Shown here in pieces: positions 6,885 through 15,285 of a stretch of DNA of 64,000 nucleotides. Source of the stretch: Palsa-504 sp963790065. Lineage in GTDB: Bacteria; Actinomycetota; Actinomycetes; Streptosporangiales; Streptosporangiaceae. The notes beneath the pieces were generated by a model. It was not told the DNA's origin and made no database searches. It saw only the letters and a list, made by a program, of their open reading frames with translations. A program made the translations under genes and the position numbers. Where the stretch lies: positions 218,138 through 282,137 of the forward strand of contig CAWBNK010000018.1 of the NCBI GenBank assembly GCA_963790065.1, written 5' to 3'. Numbering within the stretch: the stretch's first letter is position 1; each line of letters opens with the position of its first letter.

Positions 6885-9014
6885 ATGAGCGAGTTTCGCT
6901 ATCCGGAGGCGCGCAGGCTGGACCTGACCGAGGACGTCCTCGGGTACCAGGTCAGTGACCCTTACCGCTGGCTGGAGGACGCGGCCAGCCCGGAACGGAC
7001 CGAGTGGCTGGCCGGGCAGTCCGGCCTGTACACCGCCGAGCGGGACGGCTGGCCCGGGCGCGCCGCCCTGGCCGAGCAGGTCCGCGCGCTGCTCAGCGTG
7101 GGCTACGTGGGGACGCCGGCCTGGCGCGCCGACCGGTCCTTCTTCAGCCGGCGCGACCCAGGCCAGGAACACGGCGTGCTCTACACGCAGGTCGCCGACG
7201 CCCCGGCCGAGGTGCTCATCGACCCGATGACCATCGACCCGTCCGGCCTGACCACGCTGGACGCCTGGCAGCCGGACAAGGAGGGGCGGCTGCTGGCCTA
7301 CCAGCTGTCTCAGGGCGGCGACGAGGAATCGCTGCTGCGGGTGCTTGACGTCGAGACCGGGGCCCTGGTCGACGGGCCGATCGACCGGTGCCGGTACTCG
7401 AACGTGGCCTGGCTGCCGGGCGGCAAGGCGTTCTATTACACGCGCCGGCTGCCGCCGGACGAGGTGCCCGAAGGCGAAAGCCAGTACCACCGGCGGGTCT
7501 ACCTGCACCAGCTGGGCGCGCCCGCCGACGATGACGTGCTGATCTTCGGCACCGGCCGGGACAAGACCGACTACTACGCGGTGTCGGTCAGCCGGGACGG
7601 CCGGTGGCTGGCCATCTCGGCCTCCCGGGGCACCGCGCCGCGGAACGACCTGTGGCTGGCCGACCTGTCGGAATCCGACCCCGCGGTCCCGGACCTGCGC
7701 GTGGTGCAGGAGGGGGTGGACGCGCAGACCTGGGTGCGGATCGGGCGGGACGGGCTGCTTTACCTGTCCACCGACGCCGACGCGCCGCGCGGCCGGGTGG
7801 CGGTGGCCGATCCGGCGGCGGCCGAGCTGGCCGACCGGGCCAGCTGGCGGGACCTGATCCGGGAGGACCCCGAGGCCGTGCTGCGCGGGTTCGCCCTGCT
7901 CGACGGGCCCGAACTGGACCGGCCGGTGCTGCTGGCCTCGTGGACCAGGCACGCGCTGAGCGAGATCACCGTGCACGACCTGGTCACCGGCGACCGGCTG
8001 GGCGAGATCCCGCTGCCCGGCCTGGGCACCGCGGGCGGGCTGAGCGAGCGGCCCGAGGGCGGCCACGAGGCATGGTTCGGCTACACGGACTACACGACGC
8101 CGCCGGTGATCCTGCGGTTCGACGCGAGGACCTTCCAGGTGACCACCTGGGCTAGCCCGCCGGGCAGTGTGGCGGTCCCGGCCGTGGCCACCCGCCAGGT
8201 GACCTACTCCTCGGCGGACGTCACGCCGGTGCGGATGCTGATCATCAGCCCGTCATCGGCGGCCGCTCCGGATGCCGGGCCCGCAGGACCTGACCGGCCG
8301 CGGCCGGCCATCCTGACCGGGTACGGCGGATTCGACATCAGCCTCACGCCCGCGTTCTCGCCGAACACCCTGGCCTGGGTGTCGGCGGGCGGCGTGTACG
8401 CGGTGGCCAACCTGCGCGGTGGCAGCGAGGAAGGCGAGCAGTGGCACCGGGCCGGGATGCTGGAGCACAAGCAGAACGTGTTCGACGACTTCCACGCCGC
8501 CGCGGAGACGCTGATCGGGGACGGGTGGACCACGCCCGGGCAGCTGGCCATCTCCGGCGGATCCAACGGCGGGCTGCTGGTCGGCGCGGCCCTGACCCAG
8601 CGACCCGAGCTGTACGCGGCCGTGGTCTGCTCGGCGCCGTTGCTGGACATGGTGCGGTACGAGAGGTTCGGCCTGGGCCAGACGTGGAACGTCGAGTACG
8701 GCACCGCGGCGGACCCGGAGCAGCTCGGCTGGCTGCTGGCCTACTCCCCCTACCATCACGTTGTTGCCGGGACGGCTTACCCGGCCGTGTTGTTCACCGT
8801 GTTCACCAGCGACACTCGGGTCGACCCGGTGCACGCCTACAAGATGTGCGCCGCGCTGCAGTACGCCACCTCATCGTCTCCGGAGGACCGGCCGGTGCTG
8901 CTGCGGGCGGAGGGCCAGGTGGGGCACGGGGCGCGGGCGGTGAGCCGGTCGGCGGAGCTGGCCGGGGACACGCTCGCGTTCGCAGCCCGCTATACCGGGC
9001 TGATCCTGGAGTAG
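6885..9014 (+). CDS. Prolyl oligopeptidase family serine peptidase (S9A)
   Basis: A 709-residue cytosolic peptidase that cleaves short peptides after proline. The N-terminal cap (DPYRWLEDAASPERTEW) leads into a seven-bladed beta-propeller, then an alpha/beta hydrolase domain from about residue 450. The catalytic triad is visible: Ser in SGGSNGGLLV, Asp in TSDTRVDP, and His in GHGA near the C-terminus. The oxyanion segment is YGGFDIS, with NLRGGSEEGEQWH following. Length matches the family. There is no signal peptide. Ribosome site AAGGA lies six bases before the ATG. It is a single gene divergent from the HNH nuclease. Confidence 0.95.
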   Translation: MSEFRYPEARRLDLTEDVLGYQVSDPYRWLEDAASPERTEWLAGQSGLYTAERDGWPGRAALAEQVRALLSVGYVGTPAWRADRSFFSRRDPGQEHGVLYTQVADAPAEVLIDPMTIDPSGLTTLDAWQPDKEGRLLAYQLSQGGDEESLLRVLDVETGALVDGPIDRCRYSNVAWLPGGKAFYYTRRLPPDEVPEGESQYHRRVYLHQLGAPADDDVLIFGTGRDKTDYYAVSVSRDGRWLAISASRGTAPRNDLWLADLSESDPAVPDLRVVQEGVDAQTWVRIGRDGLLYLSTDADAPRGRVAVADPAAAELADRASWRDLIREDPEAVLRGFALLDGPELDRPVLLASWTRHALSEITVHDLVTGDRLGEIPLPGLGTAGGLSERPEGGHEAWFGYTDYTTPPVILRFDARTFQVTTWASPPGSVAVPAVATRQVTYSSADVTPVRMLIISPSSAAAPDAGPAGPDRPRPAILTGYGGFDISLTPAFSPNTLAWVSAGGVYAVANLRGGSEEGEQWHRAGMLEHKQNVFDDFHAAAETLIGDGWTTPGQLAISGGSNGGLLVGAALTQRPELYAAVVCSAPLLDMVRYERFGLGQTWNVEYGTAADPEQLGWLLAYSPYHHVVAGTAYPAVLFTVFTSDTRVDPVHAYKMCAALQYATSSSPEDRPVLLRAEGQVGHGARAVSRSAELAGDTLAFAARYTGLILE

Positions 9015-9077
9015 GCCCCCCGCGGCTCAGGGCGCGCAGTAGCCTCGCGTGGAGCGGCACCTAGCGGAGGGAGCTCT

Positions 9078-10166
9078 GTGTTTCACGCCACCAGCCTGGG
9101 CCTGCTCGACTCGGGTGGTTCGCTGACCGGGAGCTGCGGCGACAACCCGGGCATCGCCTGCCGCCTGACCTGGGACCTGACGCACAGCGCGAACGCGGCG
9201 CAGGTGGTCCGGGTCTACCTGGCCGGGCCGGTCTACCAGGGACTGCGGATCGCGTTCGTCATCTTGCTGGCGTTTGTGTTCCGGTACGTCCTGCACCGGG
9301 TGATCAACAAGATCACCGAGCGGGCGGCGACCGCGTCGCTGCCGGTGGCCGCGAACGGCCGCGCGCACCGGGCGGCCGAGGCGGTCCAGATGGCCGGCAC
9401 TGAGCGGCGCGAGCAGCGGGCCCGGGCCCTCGGGTCGATCCTGCGCAGCGGGGTCTCCATCGTCGTGTTCGGCATCGCCGCCCTGACCGTCCTCGGTGAC
9501 CTGGGCGTCAACCTGACTCCGCTGCTGCTGAGCACCACCGTGCTGGGGGTGGCGCTCGGGTTCGGCGCGCAGAACCTGGTACGGGACTACCTGTCCGGCA
9601 TCTTGATGCTGGTCGAGGACCACTACGGGGTCGGGGACACGATCAACCTCAAGGACGCGACCGGGACGGTCGAGGCGATGACGCTGCTCACCACCCGGCT
9701 GCGCGACGTCAACGGCGTGGTCTGGCACGTCAGGAACGGCACCATCGAGAGCGTTGGCAACGAGTCACAGGGCTGGTCGCGGGCGGTCATCGACTACCCG
9801 GTGCCCTACGAGGAGGACCTGGGCCGCATCCGGACGCTGATGGAGCAGGCCGCGGACAGCCTGTTCACCGAACGCGGCTGGCGCAAGCTGATGCTGGAAA
9901 AGCCCGAGGTGTGGGGGGCCCAGGAGCTGTCCGGCCGCGAGGTGACGATGCGCATCGTGGCCAAGACCGCGCCCATGCGCCAGTGGGAGGTGGCCCGCGA
10001 GCTGCGGGCCCGGGTCAAGGCGGCGCTGGACGCGGCGGGGGTGGCGGCGGCCGGCCCGGACACGATCGTGATCACCGCACCGCCCGCGATACCCTCGGGG
10101 GACGAACGAGGAACGAGCGAGGACCCTCCGAGTGGAAGAACAGAGCCAGCCGACCAGCTTCTATGA
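9078..10166 (+). CDS. MscS-family mechanosensitive channel
   Basis: 362 residues from GTG 9078 (ribosome site GGAGGGAG). Three or four hydrophobic segments include IAFVILLAFVFRYVLH near residue 58 and the pore-lining region LTPLLLSTTVLGVALGFGAQNLVRDYLSG (given here only as a region, about residues 150-178), the Gly/Ala-packed TM3 of small-conductance mechanosensitive channels. The beta domain follows: VEDHYGVGDTINL and VRNGTIESVGN. The protein protects membranes during osmotic downshock. The C-terminal tail is polar. Its end overlaps the globin start by 35 bases, an unusual pairing that puts both in one transcript. Confidence 0.92.
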   Translation: MFHATSLGLLDSGGSLTGSCGDNPGIACRLTWDLTHSANAAQVVRVYLAGPVYQGLRIAFVILLAFVFRYVLHRVINKITERAATASLPVAANGRAHRAAEAVQMAGTERREQRARALGSILRSGVSIVVFGIAALTVLGDLGVNLTPLLLSTTVLGVALGFGAQNLVRDYLSGILMLVEDHYGVGDTINLKDATGTVEAMTLLTTRLRDVNGVVWHVRNGTIESVGNESQGWSRAVIDYPVPYEEDLGRIRTLMEQAADSLFTERGWRKLMLEKPEVWGAQELSGREVTMRIVAKTAPMRQWEVARELRARVKAALDAAGVAAAGPDTIVITAPPAIPSGDERGTSEDPPSGRTEPADQLL

Positions 10167-10560
10167 GGCCGTGGGCGGGGAAGAGACCTTCCGCCGCCTG
10201 GTCCACCGGTTCTACCAGGGCGTGGCGGATGATCCCGTGCTGCGGCCGGTCTACCCCGCGCGGGATCTCGGCCCGGCCGAGGAGCACCTGCGGCTGTTCC
10301 TCATGCAGTACTGGGGCGGGCCGCGCACCTACGACGAGCTGCGCGGGCATCCCCGGCTGCGGATGCGGCACGCCAGGTTCAAGATCGGCGAAGCCGAGCG
10401 GGACGCCTGGCTGCACCATATGCGGGTGGCGCTGGACGAGCTCGAGCTTGACCAGGCGCTGGAGGCGCAGCTCTGGGATTACCTGGTCATGGCGGCGCAC
10501 AGCCTGGTGAACGTGGACCCGGCCCCCGGGCGGCCGGACCTGGGCTTGACGTCGGCGTAA
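10132..10560 (+). CDS. glbO: Group II truncated hemoglobin (trHbO)
   Basis: 142 residues, cytosolic 2-on-2 globin. YEAVGGEETFRRLVHRFYQGV starts helix A/B, LMQYWGGPRTYDELRGHPRL covers the CD/E region, and the proximal heme-ligating His is in LRMRHARFKI. The late WLHHMRVAL and LWDYLVMAAHSLVN segments match helices G/H of group II members. It binds O2/NO and is linked to redox or NO protection in actinobacteria. The GTG start at 10132 follows GAGGA; it lies inside the 3' end of the MscS gene, so translation is likely coupled. Confidence 0.93.
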   Translation: MEEQSQPTSFYEAVGGEETFRRLVHRFYQGVADDPVLRPVYPARDLGPAEEHLRLFLMQYWGGPRTYDELRGHPRLRMRHARFKIGEAERDAWLHHMRVALDELELDQALEAQLWDYLVMAAHSLVNVDPAPGRPDLGLTSA

Positions 10561-10570
10561 GGGGCCTGGA

Positions 10571-10606
10571 GCACCATGGACCGTTCGGCCCAAAAGAATA
10601 AGACCC
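10571..10606. repeat. Copy of dispersed CCGTTCGG element
   Basis: CCATGGACCGTTCGGCCCAA (about 10574-10593) then AAGAATAAG, followed by a short GACC/GGTC-type palindrome. It matches the copy at 6189 at most positions and lies between convergent genes (globin and DinB protein), where it may act as a transcript end. Confidence 0.55.
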
Positions 10607-10610
10607 GGGG

Positions 10611-11159
10611 TCAGCCTGGCGCGGGGCCCGGCTGACGCCGGCCGGTGACGTCGTAGAGATGGTGCACCGGGTCGTGGGCGAAATACCTGGCGAAGGTCTC
10701 CACGGTGAAGCGGGCGCCGTCGCTGCGGTTGCCGGTCCGCTGCCACTGGTCGCCGGTCACGGCGGCGAAACTGGCCGCGATGGCCTGGGCGGCCTGCTGG
10801 AGGGCGGCGTCGACCTCGGTGGGATCCTGCTCCTGATAGCGGCCGGCCACGGCGGTCTCGTCCTGGTCCCAGTTCGGGAACAGCGGGTCGTCGGTGCTGA
10901 GCATCAATTCCAGCCGCTGGTCGAACAGCCGGAACACATCGCGGACATGACAGCCGTACTCGGCCGGCGACCACGTGCCCGGCGCGGGCCGGGTCCGCAG
11001 GTCGCCGGGCCCGGTCAGCACCCGGTGCCAGGACGCGGCATTGGCCAGGATCAGCTCCGGCACCTGATCGACGGGGAAGCTGCTGGTGTCGAAGCCGCAC
11101 TCGGGGCAGGGGCGCTGCAGCACCCAGGTCCAGTCCTTGGTGTCCGGCACGATCGTCAT
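10611..11159 (-). CDS. DinB-like / mycothiol-dependent-type helix-bundle protein
   Basis: 182 residues with the DinB-2 four-helix-bundle pattern: an early WSPAEYGCHVRDVFRLFDQR segment carrying the first metal His, then a late pair in RYFAHDPVHHLYDV. These three His positions form the metal site of the DinB/YfiT/maleylpyruvate isomerase superfamily, many of whose actinobacterial members are mycothiol-dependent transferases. The exact reaction is unknown. The N-terminus contains CPECGFDTSSF, which looks like a stray half zinc-knuckle and is common in this actinobacterial subgroup. It stands alone; no strong ribosome site is seen before the ATG. Confidence 0.82.
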   Translation of the reverse strand: MTIVPDTKDWTWVLQRPCPECGFDTSSFPVDQVPELILANAASWHRVLTGPGDLRTRPAPGTWSPAEYGCHVRDVFRLFDQRLELMLSTDDPLFPNWDQDETAVAGRYQEQDPTEVDAALQQAAQAIAASFAAVTGDQWQRTGNRSDGARFTVETFARYFAHDPVHHLYDVTGRRQPGPAPG

Positions 11160-11533
11160 GCCCGCATGCTACTGGCGCCGCCGGATCAGCCGCGGATACC
11201 GGGCTGAGGAGCCACTGGGGCGGTACCGAGTCGAATAAATCCGAATGTCCATTTCTGCTGGTATTTGGGCTATACCGAACGGGCCGGCCGCACGCTGCGT
11301 TCCTCGGGAACACGTTGACCTCATATTGGTCCAAGTGCGAAACTCAGGTGTCTAATGCGCCTAGGCCTGAGCGGGCCCAGTGGCCGATAAGCCCCTGACC
11401 GCATGGCAGGAAGCGCTTCCACGTAGTCGAGCACGGTTGAGCGGCCGCTAGAACGGCCGGGGGGGACGGTACTTGTGCGACAGGGAAGTACCGCCTGCCC
11501 TGACACCGAAGCTGCTCATCGCTTAACCGAAAG
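11160..11533. other. Intergenic region with palindromes
   Basis: 374 bases between divergent genes. It holds a 12-base perfect palindrome GGAAGCGCTTCC (11409-11420), an inverted pair CGGTACTT (11467-11474) / AAGTACCG (11486-11493), and a CCGAACGGGCC core near 11277 like the dispersed element. Open frames here have no recognisable product. Confidence 0.5.
11409..11420. promoter_or_regulatory. LacI-type operator-like palindrome
   Basis: GGAAGCGCTTCC is a perfect palindrome with the central CG flanked by GAAGC/GCTTC, the usual form of LacI/GalR-family operators. It lies 114 bases before the proline-rich protein/Ser-Thr kinase pair. Which regulator binds is unknown; it is not adjacent to any LacI gene. 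Confidence 0.4.
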
Positions 11534-12592
11534 ATGGTTCAGATGGGTGAAGGGTCATCCGGGTATGGTCCCGTGCCGCCGGACGATGACGATGACGTCG
11601 AGATAACGCACCCTTACTGGGGGCGCGACCAGGCCATGGGGTCCCAGCGCACGGAACCCACCGTGCCTTCGCGCCAGCCGCCGCCGTCGGATGCCGCGCC
11701 GCCGTGGGAGTCCACGTACGTGCCGCCGCGCCAGCCGGCGCCGGAGTCTGCCCCGCCGTGGGAGCCCACCTACGTGGCGCCGCGCCAGCCGCCGCCGGGC
11801 GGTTCGCAGCCGCCGCCGGGCGGTTCGCAGCCGCCGCCGACGTACATGCCGCCCCGCCAGCCGCCGCCGGGTGCCGTGTCGCACCAGCCGCCGACGTACA
11901 TCGCCCCGCGCCAGCCTGGGACGGGCGGCGGGCCGTACGGCCAGTACCAGCCGCCGCCCCCGACGTATGTCCAGCCTGCGCAGCCTCAGCAGTCCGCGTA
12001 CGACATGCAGACTCAGCGATCGGCGGGCGGGCCGCCGCCGGTCGTCCCGCCGCCGATGGCTCCGCCGCCCCGTCCGCCGGGTCCCCCGCCGCCCGGGTCG
12101 GACATGGTCCGGTACGGTCCCGGAGTGCCCGAGAGCCAGGCCGGGGTGACGGCCGAGCAGGTCTGGCGCACGGGCCGCATGCCCGAGCCGGCCAAGCGCC
12201 CGCGCCGGCTGCGCCGGGTGGCCGGCACCGCTTTCACCGTGCTCCTGCTCGCGGCGGCCGCCGTGGTGCTGTTCCTGCGCTTCCATCACGCGCCGTTCCA
12301 CACCAGCGGCGCGTCCATCACCAGCCAGACCAAGTCCGGGTGCGCGGTGAACGTGACCGGCAAGATCGACACCAACGGAGCGGCCGGGACCGTCACCTAC
12401 GAGTGGGTGTTCCAGCCCCAGGCCGAGGCGCCCCAGCCGCAGAGCCAGACGGTCGTGTCGGGAGAGCACTCGGTGGTCGTGACCGTGGCGGTCGAGGGTC
12501 AGGGCCACGGCAGCGCGTCCCAGAAGGTGACCCTGCAGGTCCTCAGCCCCGACCCGGCGAGTGCCCCGACCGAAGTGACCATCAACTGCTGA
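11534..12592 (+). CDS. Proline-rich single-pass membrane protein
   Basis: 352 residues. The N-terminal 200 residues are a low-complexity cytoplasmic tail with repeated TYVPPRQP/TYVAPRQPPPGG units (six or seven copies of a (P)PxYxxPRQP module). A basic patch KRPRRLRR is followed by one membrane helix (about residues 232-252, VLLLAAAAVVLFLRF), and an extracellular domain of about 100 residues with a beta-sandwich look and two Cys (SGCAVNV and the final INC) that could form a disulfide. The next gene, 74 bases on, is a membrane Ser/Thr kinase, so the Pro-rich tail may be a kinase substrate or scaffold; that is inference. The function is unknown. Confidence 0.75.
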   Translation: MVQMGEGSSGYGPVPPDDDDDVEITHPYWGRDQAMGSQRTEPTVPSRQPPPSDAAPPWESTYVPPRQPAPESAPPWEPTYVAPRQPPPGGSQPPPGGSQPPPTYMPPRQPPPGAVSHQPPTYIAPRQPGTGGGPYGQYQPPPPTYVQPAQPQQSAYDMQTQRSAGGPPPVVPPPMAPPPRPPGPPPPGSDMVRYGPGVPESQAGVTAEQVWRTGRMPEPAKRPRRLRRVAGTAFTVLLLAAAAVVLFLRFHHAPFHTSGASITSQTKSGCAVNVTGKIDTNGAAGTVTYEWVFQPQAEAPQPQSQTVVSGEHSVVVTVAVEGQGHGSASQKVTLQVLSPDPASAPTEVTINC

Positions 12593-12666
12593 CGTAGGAC
12601 GGCGGCCAGACCGCCTGCTACAGAACGTAACGCCCCGGCCCCTAACGCGAAGGGAGCAGATCTGCT

Positions 12667-13977
12667 ATGGCCGAGTGGGATGTTCCCGGTTACACCGAGC
12701 TGAAGAAGCTGGGCGCGGGCGGGTTCGGTGATGTGGTGCTGGCCCGGCACGACGTGACGGGTACCCGGGTGGCGATCAAGTACCTGAAGGCGGAACTGCT
12801 GTCGGACCCGGAGTTCGCTGAGTTGTTCCGCAGCGAGGCGGCGGTGCTTGGCTCGCTGGACGACCCGAACGTGGTCCGGCTGTATGAGTACATCGAGTCA
12901 CCCGAGGGCGCGGCTATCGTCATGGAGCTCGTCGACGGGGTCTCGCTGCGCCAGATCCTGGGCAACCAGGGCAAGACGACCGCCGAGGCGGCGCTGGTCG
13001 TGCTGCAGGGGTCGCTGCTCGGCCTGGCCGCGGCGCACCGGCGGGGCGTGGTGCACCGGGACTACAAGCCGGAGAACGTGCTGGTCGACGGGGCGGGCGA
13101 CAGCAAGCTGACGGACTTCGGCATCGCGGCCCGGGCCGGGGACCGGGCGATCCCGGCCGGCACGCTGGTGTACGCGCCGCCGGAGCAGTTCGCCGGCGCG
13201 CCGGCCAGCCCGGCCACCGATGTGTACGCGGCTACCGCCACATTTTACGAGTGCCTGACCGGGCGGCCGCCGTTCGTCGGGAACACCGCCGAGATGCTGA
13301 TGCGCCAGCATCAGGTCGAGCCGGTGCCGCTGGAGCCGGTGCCCGAGCCGCTGCGGCCCCTGGTCGAGGCGGGCATGGCCAAGGAACCCCAGCGGCGACC
13401 CACCGACGGCACCTCGTTCGTGGCCGCCCTCCAGGCGGCCGCGGTCGGAGAGTACGGCCCGGACTGGGAGGAGCGCGGCCGGTCGCATCTGGGCGAGGCG
13501 GCACTGCTGCTGGCGGTGCTGTGGCCGTCCGGCGGCCCGCCCGCGGTCGACGGCTTCACGGTGGAACGGATCTCGCTGGGGCGGCGCACCAAGATGATCA
13601 AGGTCGCCTTCGTGGCCGCCGTGGTGATCGTGGTGGTGGCGGCCGGGACGGCGCTGGCCGCCACCCGCCTGACCAAGGCCACCGTTCCCGTCCACCTCAG
13701 CCAGCCGGCCGCGGCGACGCAGCACGTCTCGCTCCAGGCGACCTCGACCTCGATATCGCCGTCGCCTTCACCGTCGCCGACGCCTTCGCCGACCACGGCG
13801 CCCGCGGTCACGCCGACGTTCGGGGCGCCGCCGACTACGCCCGCTACGTCGGCGAAGCCGACCAAGAAGCCCACGCCGACACCGACACCGACACCGACGT
13901 CTGCAGCACCGTCGACCTCACCGCCGTTTTCGCCTAGCTATCCGCCTACCACATCGCCGCCGCCGCGGCAGGGCTAG
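12667..13977 (+). CDS. Transmembrane serine/threonine protein kinase (PknB-like)
   Basis: 436 residues. The N-terminal Hanks-type kinase domain (residues about 5-260) has the Gly loop LGAGGFGDVV, the ATP Lys in VAIKYL, the catalytic loop HRDYKPENVL (Tyr in place of the usual Leu), and DFGIAAR, followed by an APPEQF segment. A membrane helix spans about residues 311-334 (VAFVAAVVIVVVAAGTALAA), and the outside part is a short Ser/Thr/Pro-rich stalk with TPTPTPT repeats and no PASTA domain. It phosphorylates intracellular proteins in response to unknown cues. Ribosome site AAGGGAG is ten bases from the ATG. The preceding Pro-rich membrane protein is a likely partner. Confidence 0.93.
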   Translation: MAEWDVPGYTELKKLGAGGFGDVVLARHDVTGTRVAIKYLKAELLSDPEFAELFRSEAAVLGSLDDPNVVRLYEYIESPEGAAIVMELVDGVSLRQILGNQGKTTAEAALVVLQGSLLGLAAAHRRGVVHRDYKPENVLVDGAGDSKLTDFGIAARAGDRAIPAGTLVYAPPEQFAGAPASPATDVYAATATFYECLTGRPPFVGNTAEMLMRQHQVEPVPLEPVPEPLRPLVEAGMAKEPQRRPTDGTSFVAALQAAAVGEYGPDWEERGRSHLGEAALLLAVLWPSGGPPAVDGFTVERISLGRRTKMIKVAFVAAVVIVVVAAGTALAATRLTKATVPVHLSQPAAATQHVSLQATSTSISPSPSPSPTPSPTTAPAVTPTFGAPPTTPATSAKPTKKPTPTPTPTPTSAAPSTSPPFSPSYPPTTSPPPRQG

Positions 13978-13988
13978 CCGTCATGCGG

Positions 13989-14018
13989 CGAGGGGCGCGG
14001 TCATGGCCGCGCCCCTCG
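13989..14018. terminator. Bidirectional hairpin terminator
   Basis: Perfect 12-bp arms CGAGGGGCGCGG (13989-14000) and CCGCGCCCCTCG (14007-14018) with a 6-base loop. It lies between the convergent kinase gene (ends 13977) and VOC gene (ends 14033). Confidence 0.8.
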
Positions 14019-14032
14019 TGCCGTGACCGCGT

Positions 14033-14401
14033 TCAGGCGGCCGGGGTGAGGATCTCCATCAGGTGGCCGTCCGGGTCGCGGAAGTAGGTGCCCCGGCGGC
14101 CGTTACTGCGGTAGATCTGGCCAGCCTGCTGGCAGGCGGGGTCGGCGAAGTAGGTGACGCCGCCCTGCTTGATGCGCCCGAAGATGACGTCGAACTCCTC
14201 CTCGGTGACCTCGAACGCGTAGTGGTGCGACTCGAAGGCCTCCTGCTTGAGGTAGTCCAGGGTGACCCGGTTGGCCAGCGTGATCGGCGTGAACCGCGCG
14301 ATCGGCGGGTCGATAGGCAGGTCCAGCAGGCCGGCCAGGAACTGCGCCGATACCTTCGGGTCGCGGGCGGGGACGATGGTGTGGTTCAGCTGGATGGTCA
14401 T
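14033..14401 (-). CDS. VOC-family (glyoxalase/bleomycin-resistance fold) protein
   Basis: 122 residues with the paired beta-alpha-beta-beta-beta modules of the vicinal-oxygen-chelate fold. Metal-site candidates are His in QLNHTIVPARD, His in ESHHYAFEV, and Glu in the closing FRDPDGHLMEIL motif. Such proteins are small metalloenzymes or antibiotic-binding proteins, and the substrate cannot be inferred. It lies directly after the ABC exporter genes' 3' end on the same strand and is separated from the kinase gene by a terminator. Confidence 0.87.
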   Translation of the reverse strand: MTIQLNHTIVPARDPKVSAQFLAGLLDLPIDPPIARFTPITLANRVTLDYLKQEAFESHHYAFEVTEEEFDVIFGRIKQGGVTYFADPACQQAGQIYRSNGRRGTYFRDPDGHLMEILTPAA

Positions 14402-14478
14402 CGTGACTCCTGGTGAGGTTTACCGGCTTGGGGTTGGCCGGCTGGAGGGTTTGCAGGCGTGATTTACCCGGCTGGGGT

Positions 14479-15285
14479 TCAGCGGCCCATCCGGGCGTAG
14501 GTGCGGGCGGAGACGAGGGTGAAGGCCAGCAGGATCCCGGCGGTCCAGGCCAGCGAGATCAGGACGTCGTGCGCGGCCGGGCCGCCCAGGATCAGGGCCC
14601 GTTCGGCGGTGACCAGGGCGTTAACCGGCTGGTGAGCGCCGATGGCCTGCAGCCAGCCGGGCATGGACGACAGCGGCACGAAGGCGCAGGAGGTGAAGAC
14701 GAGCAGGAACATGACAGGCACTCCCGCCGCCTGGGCCGCCTCCGGATCGCTGACGCGCAGGCCCAGGGCGGCAAAGCCCCAGGACACCGCGTACGCGAAG
14801 GCGACCACCAGGCCGAGGGCGGCCAGCAGCGCGCCCGCGCCGTGGCTGCTGCGGAACCCGACCGCGAAGCCGACGCCGATCATGACGGCGACGACGACCA
14901 GGTTGCGGGCCAGGTCGGCTAGCGTCCGGCCGCCCAGCACCGCGATCCGGGCCATGGGCAAGGTCCGGAAGCGGACCAGCAGGCCGGAGCGGAGGTCGGC
15001 GGACAGGCCCACCGCGGTGCCGATCGCGCCGAAGCACACGGACTGCGCGAAGATGCCGGGCATCAGGTAATCAACGTAATCCACGCCTGGCACGTGGATC
15101 GCGCCGCCGAACGCGTAGCGGAACAGCAGCACGAAGATCACGGGCTGGACGGTGGCGAAGATCAGCGCCTGCGGGGTGCGGAACAACGTCCGGAGATTGC
15201 GCCCGGCGACGTCGGCGGTGTCCGCGAACGCCGCCGTGACCCGGCCCGTGAGGGACGGGCGCGCCGGGAGGGTGATCGTGCTCAT
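14479..15285 (-). CDS. ABC-2 type transporter permease (DrrB-like)
   Basis: 268 residues with six hydrophobic segments and the ABC-2 permease pattern: a soluble N-terminus, FATVQPVIFVLLFRYAFGG in TM1, then GIFAQSVCFGAI, and the family motif near VPVMFLLVFTSCAFVPLSSMP. It is the membrane half of a DrrAB-like drug or lipid exporter. The start is ATG 15285, overlapping the ATPase stop by four bases (ATGA); the open frame upstream of this is only the shadow of the ATPase gene. It ends after YARMGR. Confidence 0.93.
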   Translation of the reverse strand: MSTITLPARPSLTGRVTAAFADTADVAGRNLRTLFRTPQALIFATVQPVIFVLLFRYAFGGAIHVPGVDYVDYLMPGIFAQSVCFGAIGTAVGLSADLRSGLLVRFRTLPMARIAVLGGRTLADLARNLVVVAVMIGVGFAVGFRSSHGAGALLAALGLVVAFAYAVSWGFAALGLRVSDPEAAQAAGVPVMFLLVFTSCAFVPLSSMPGWLQAIGAHQPVNALVTAERALILGGPAAHDVLISLAWTAGILLAFTLVSARTYARMGR

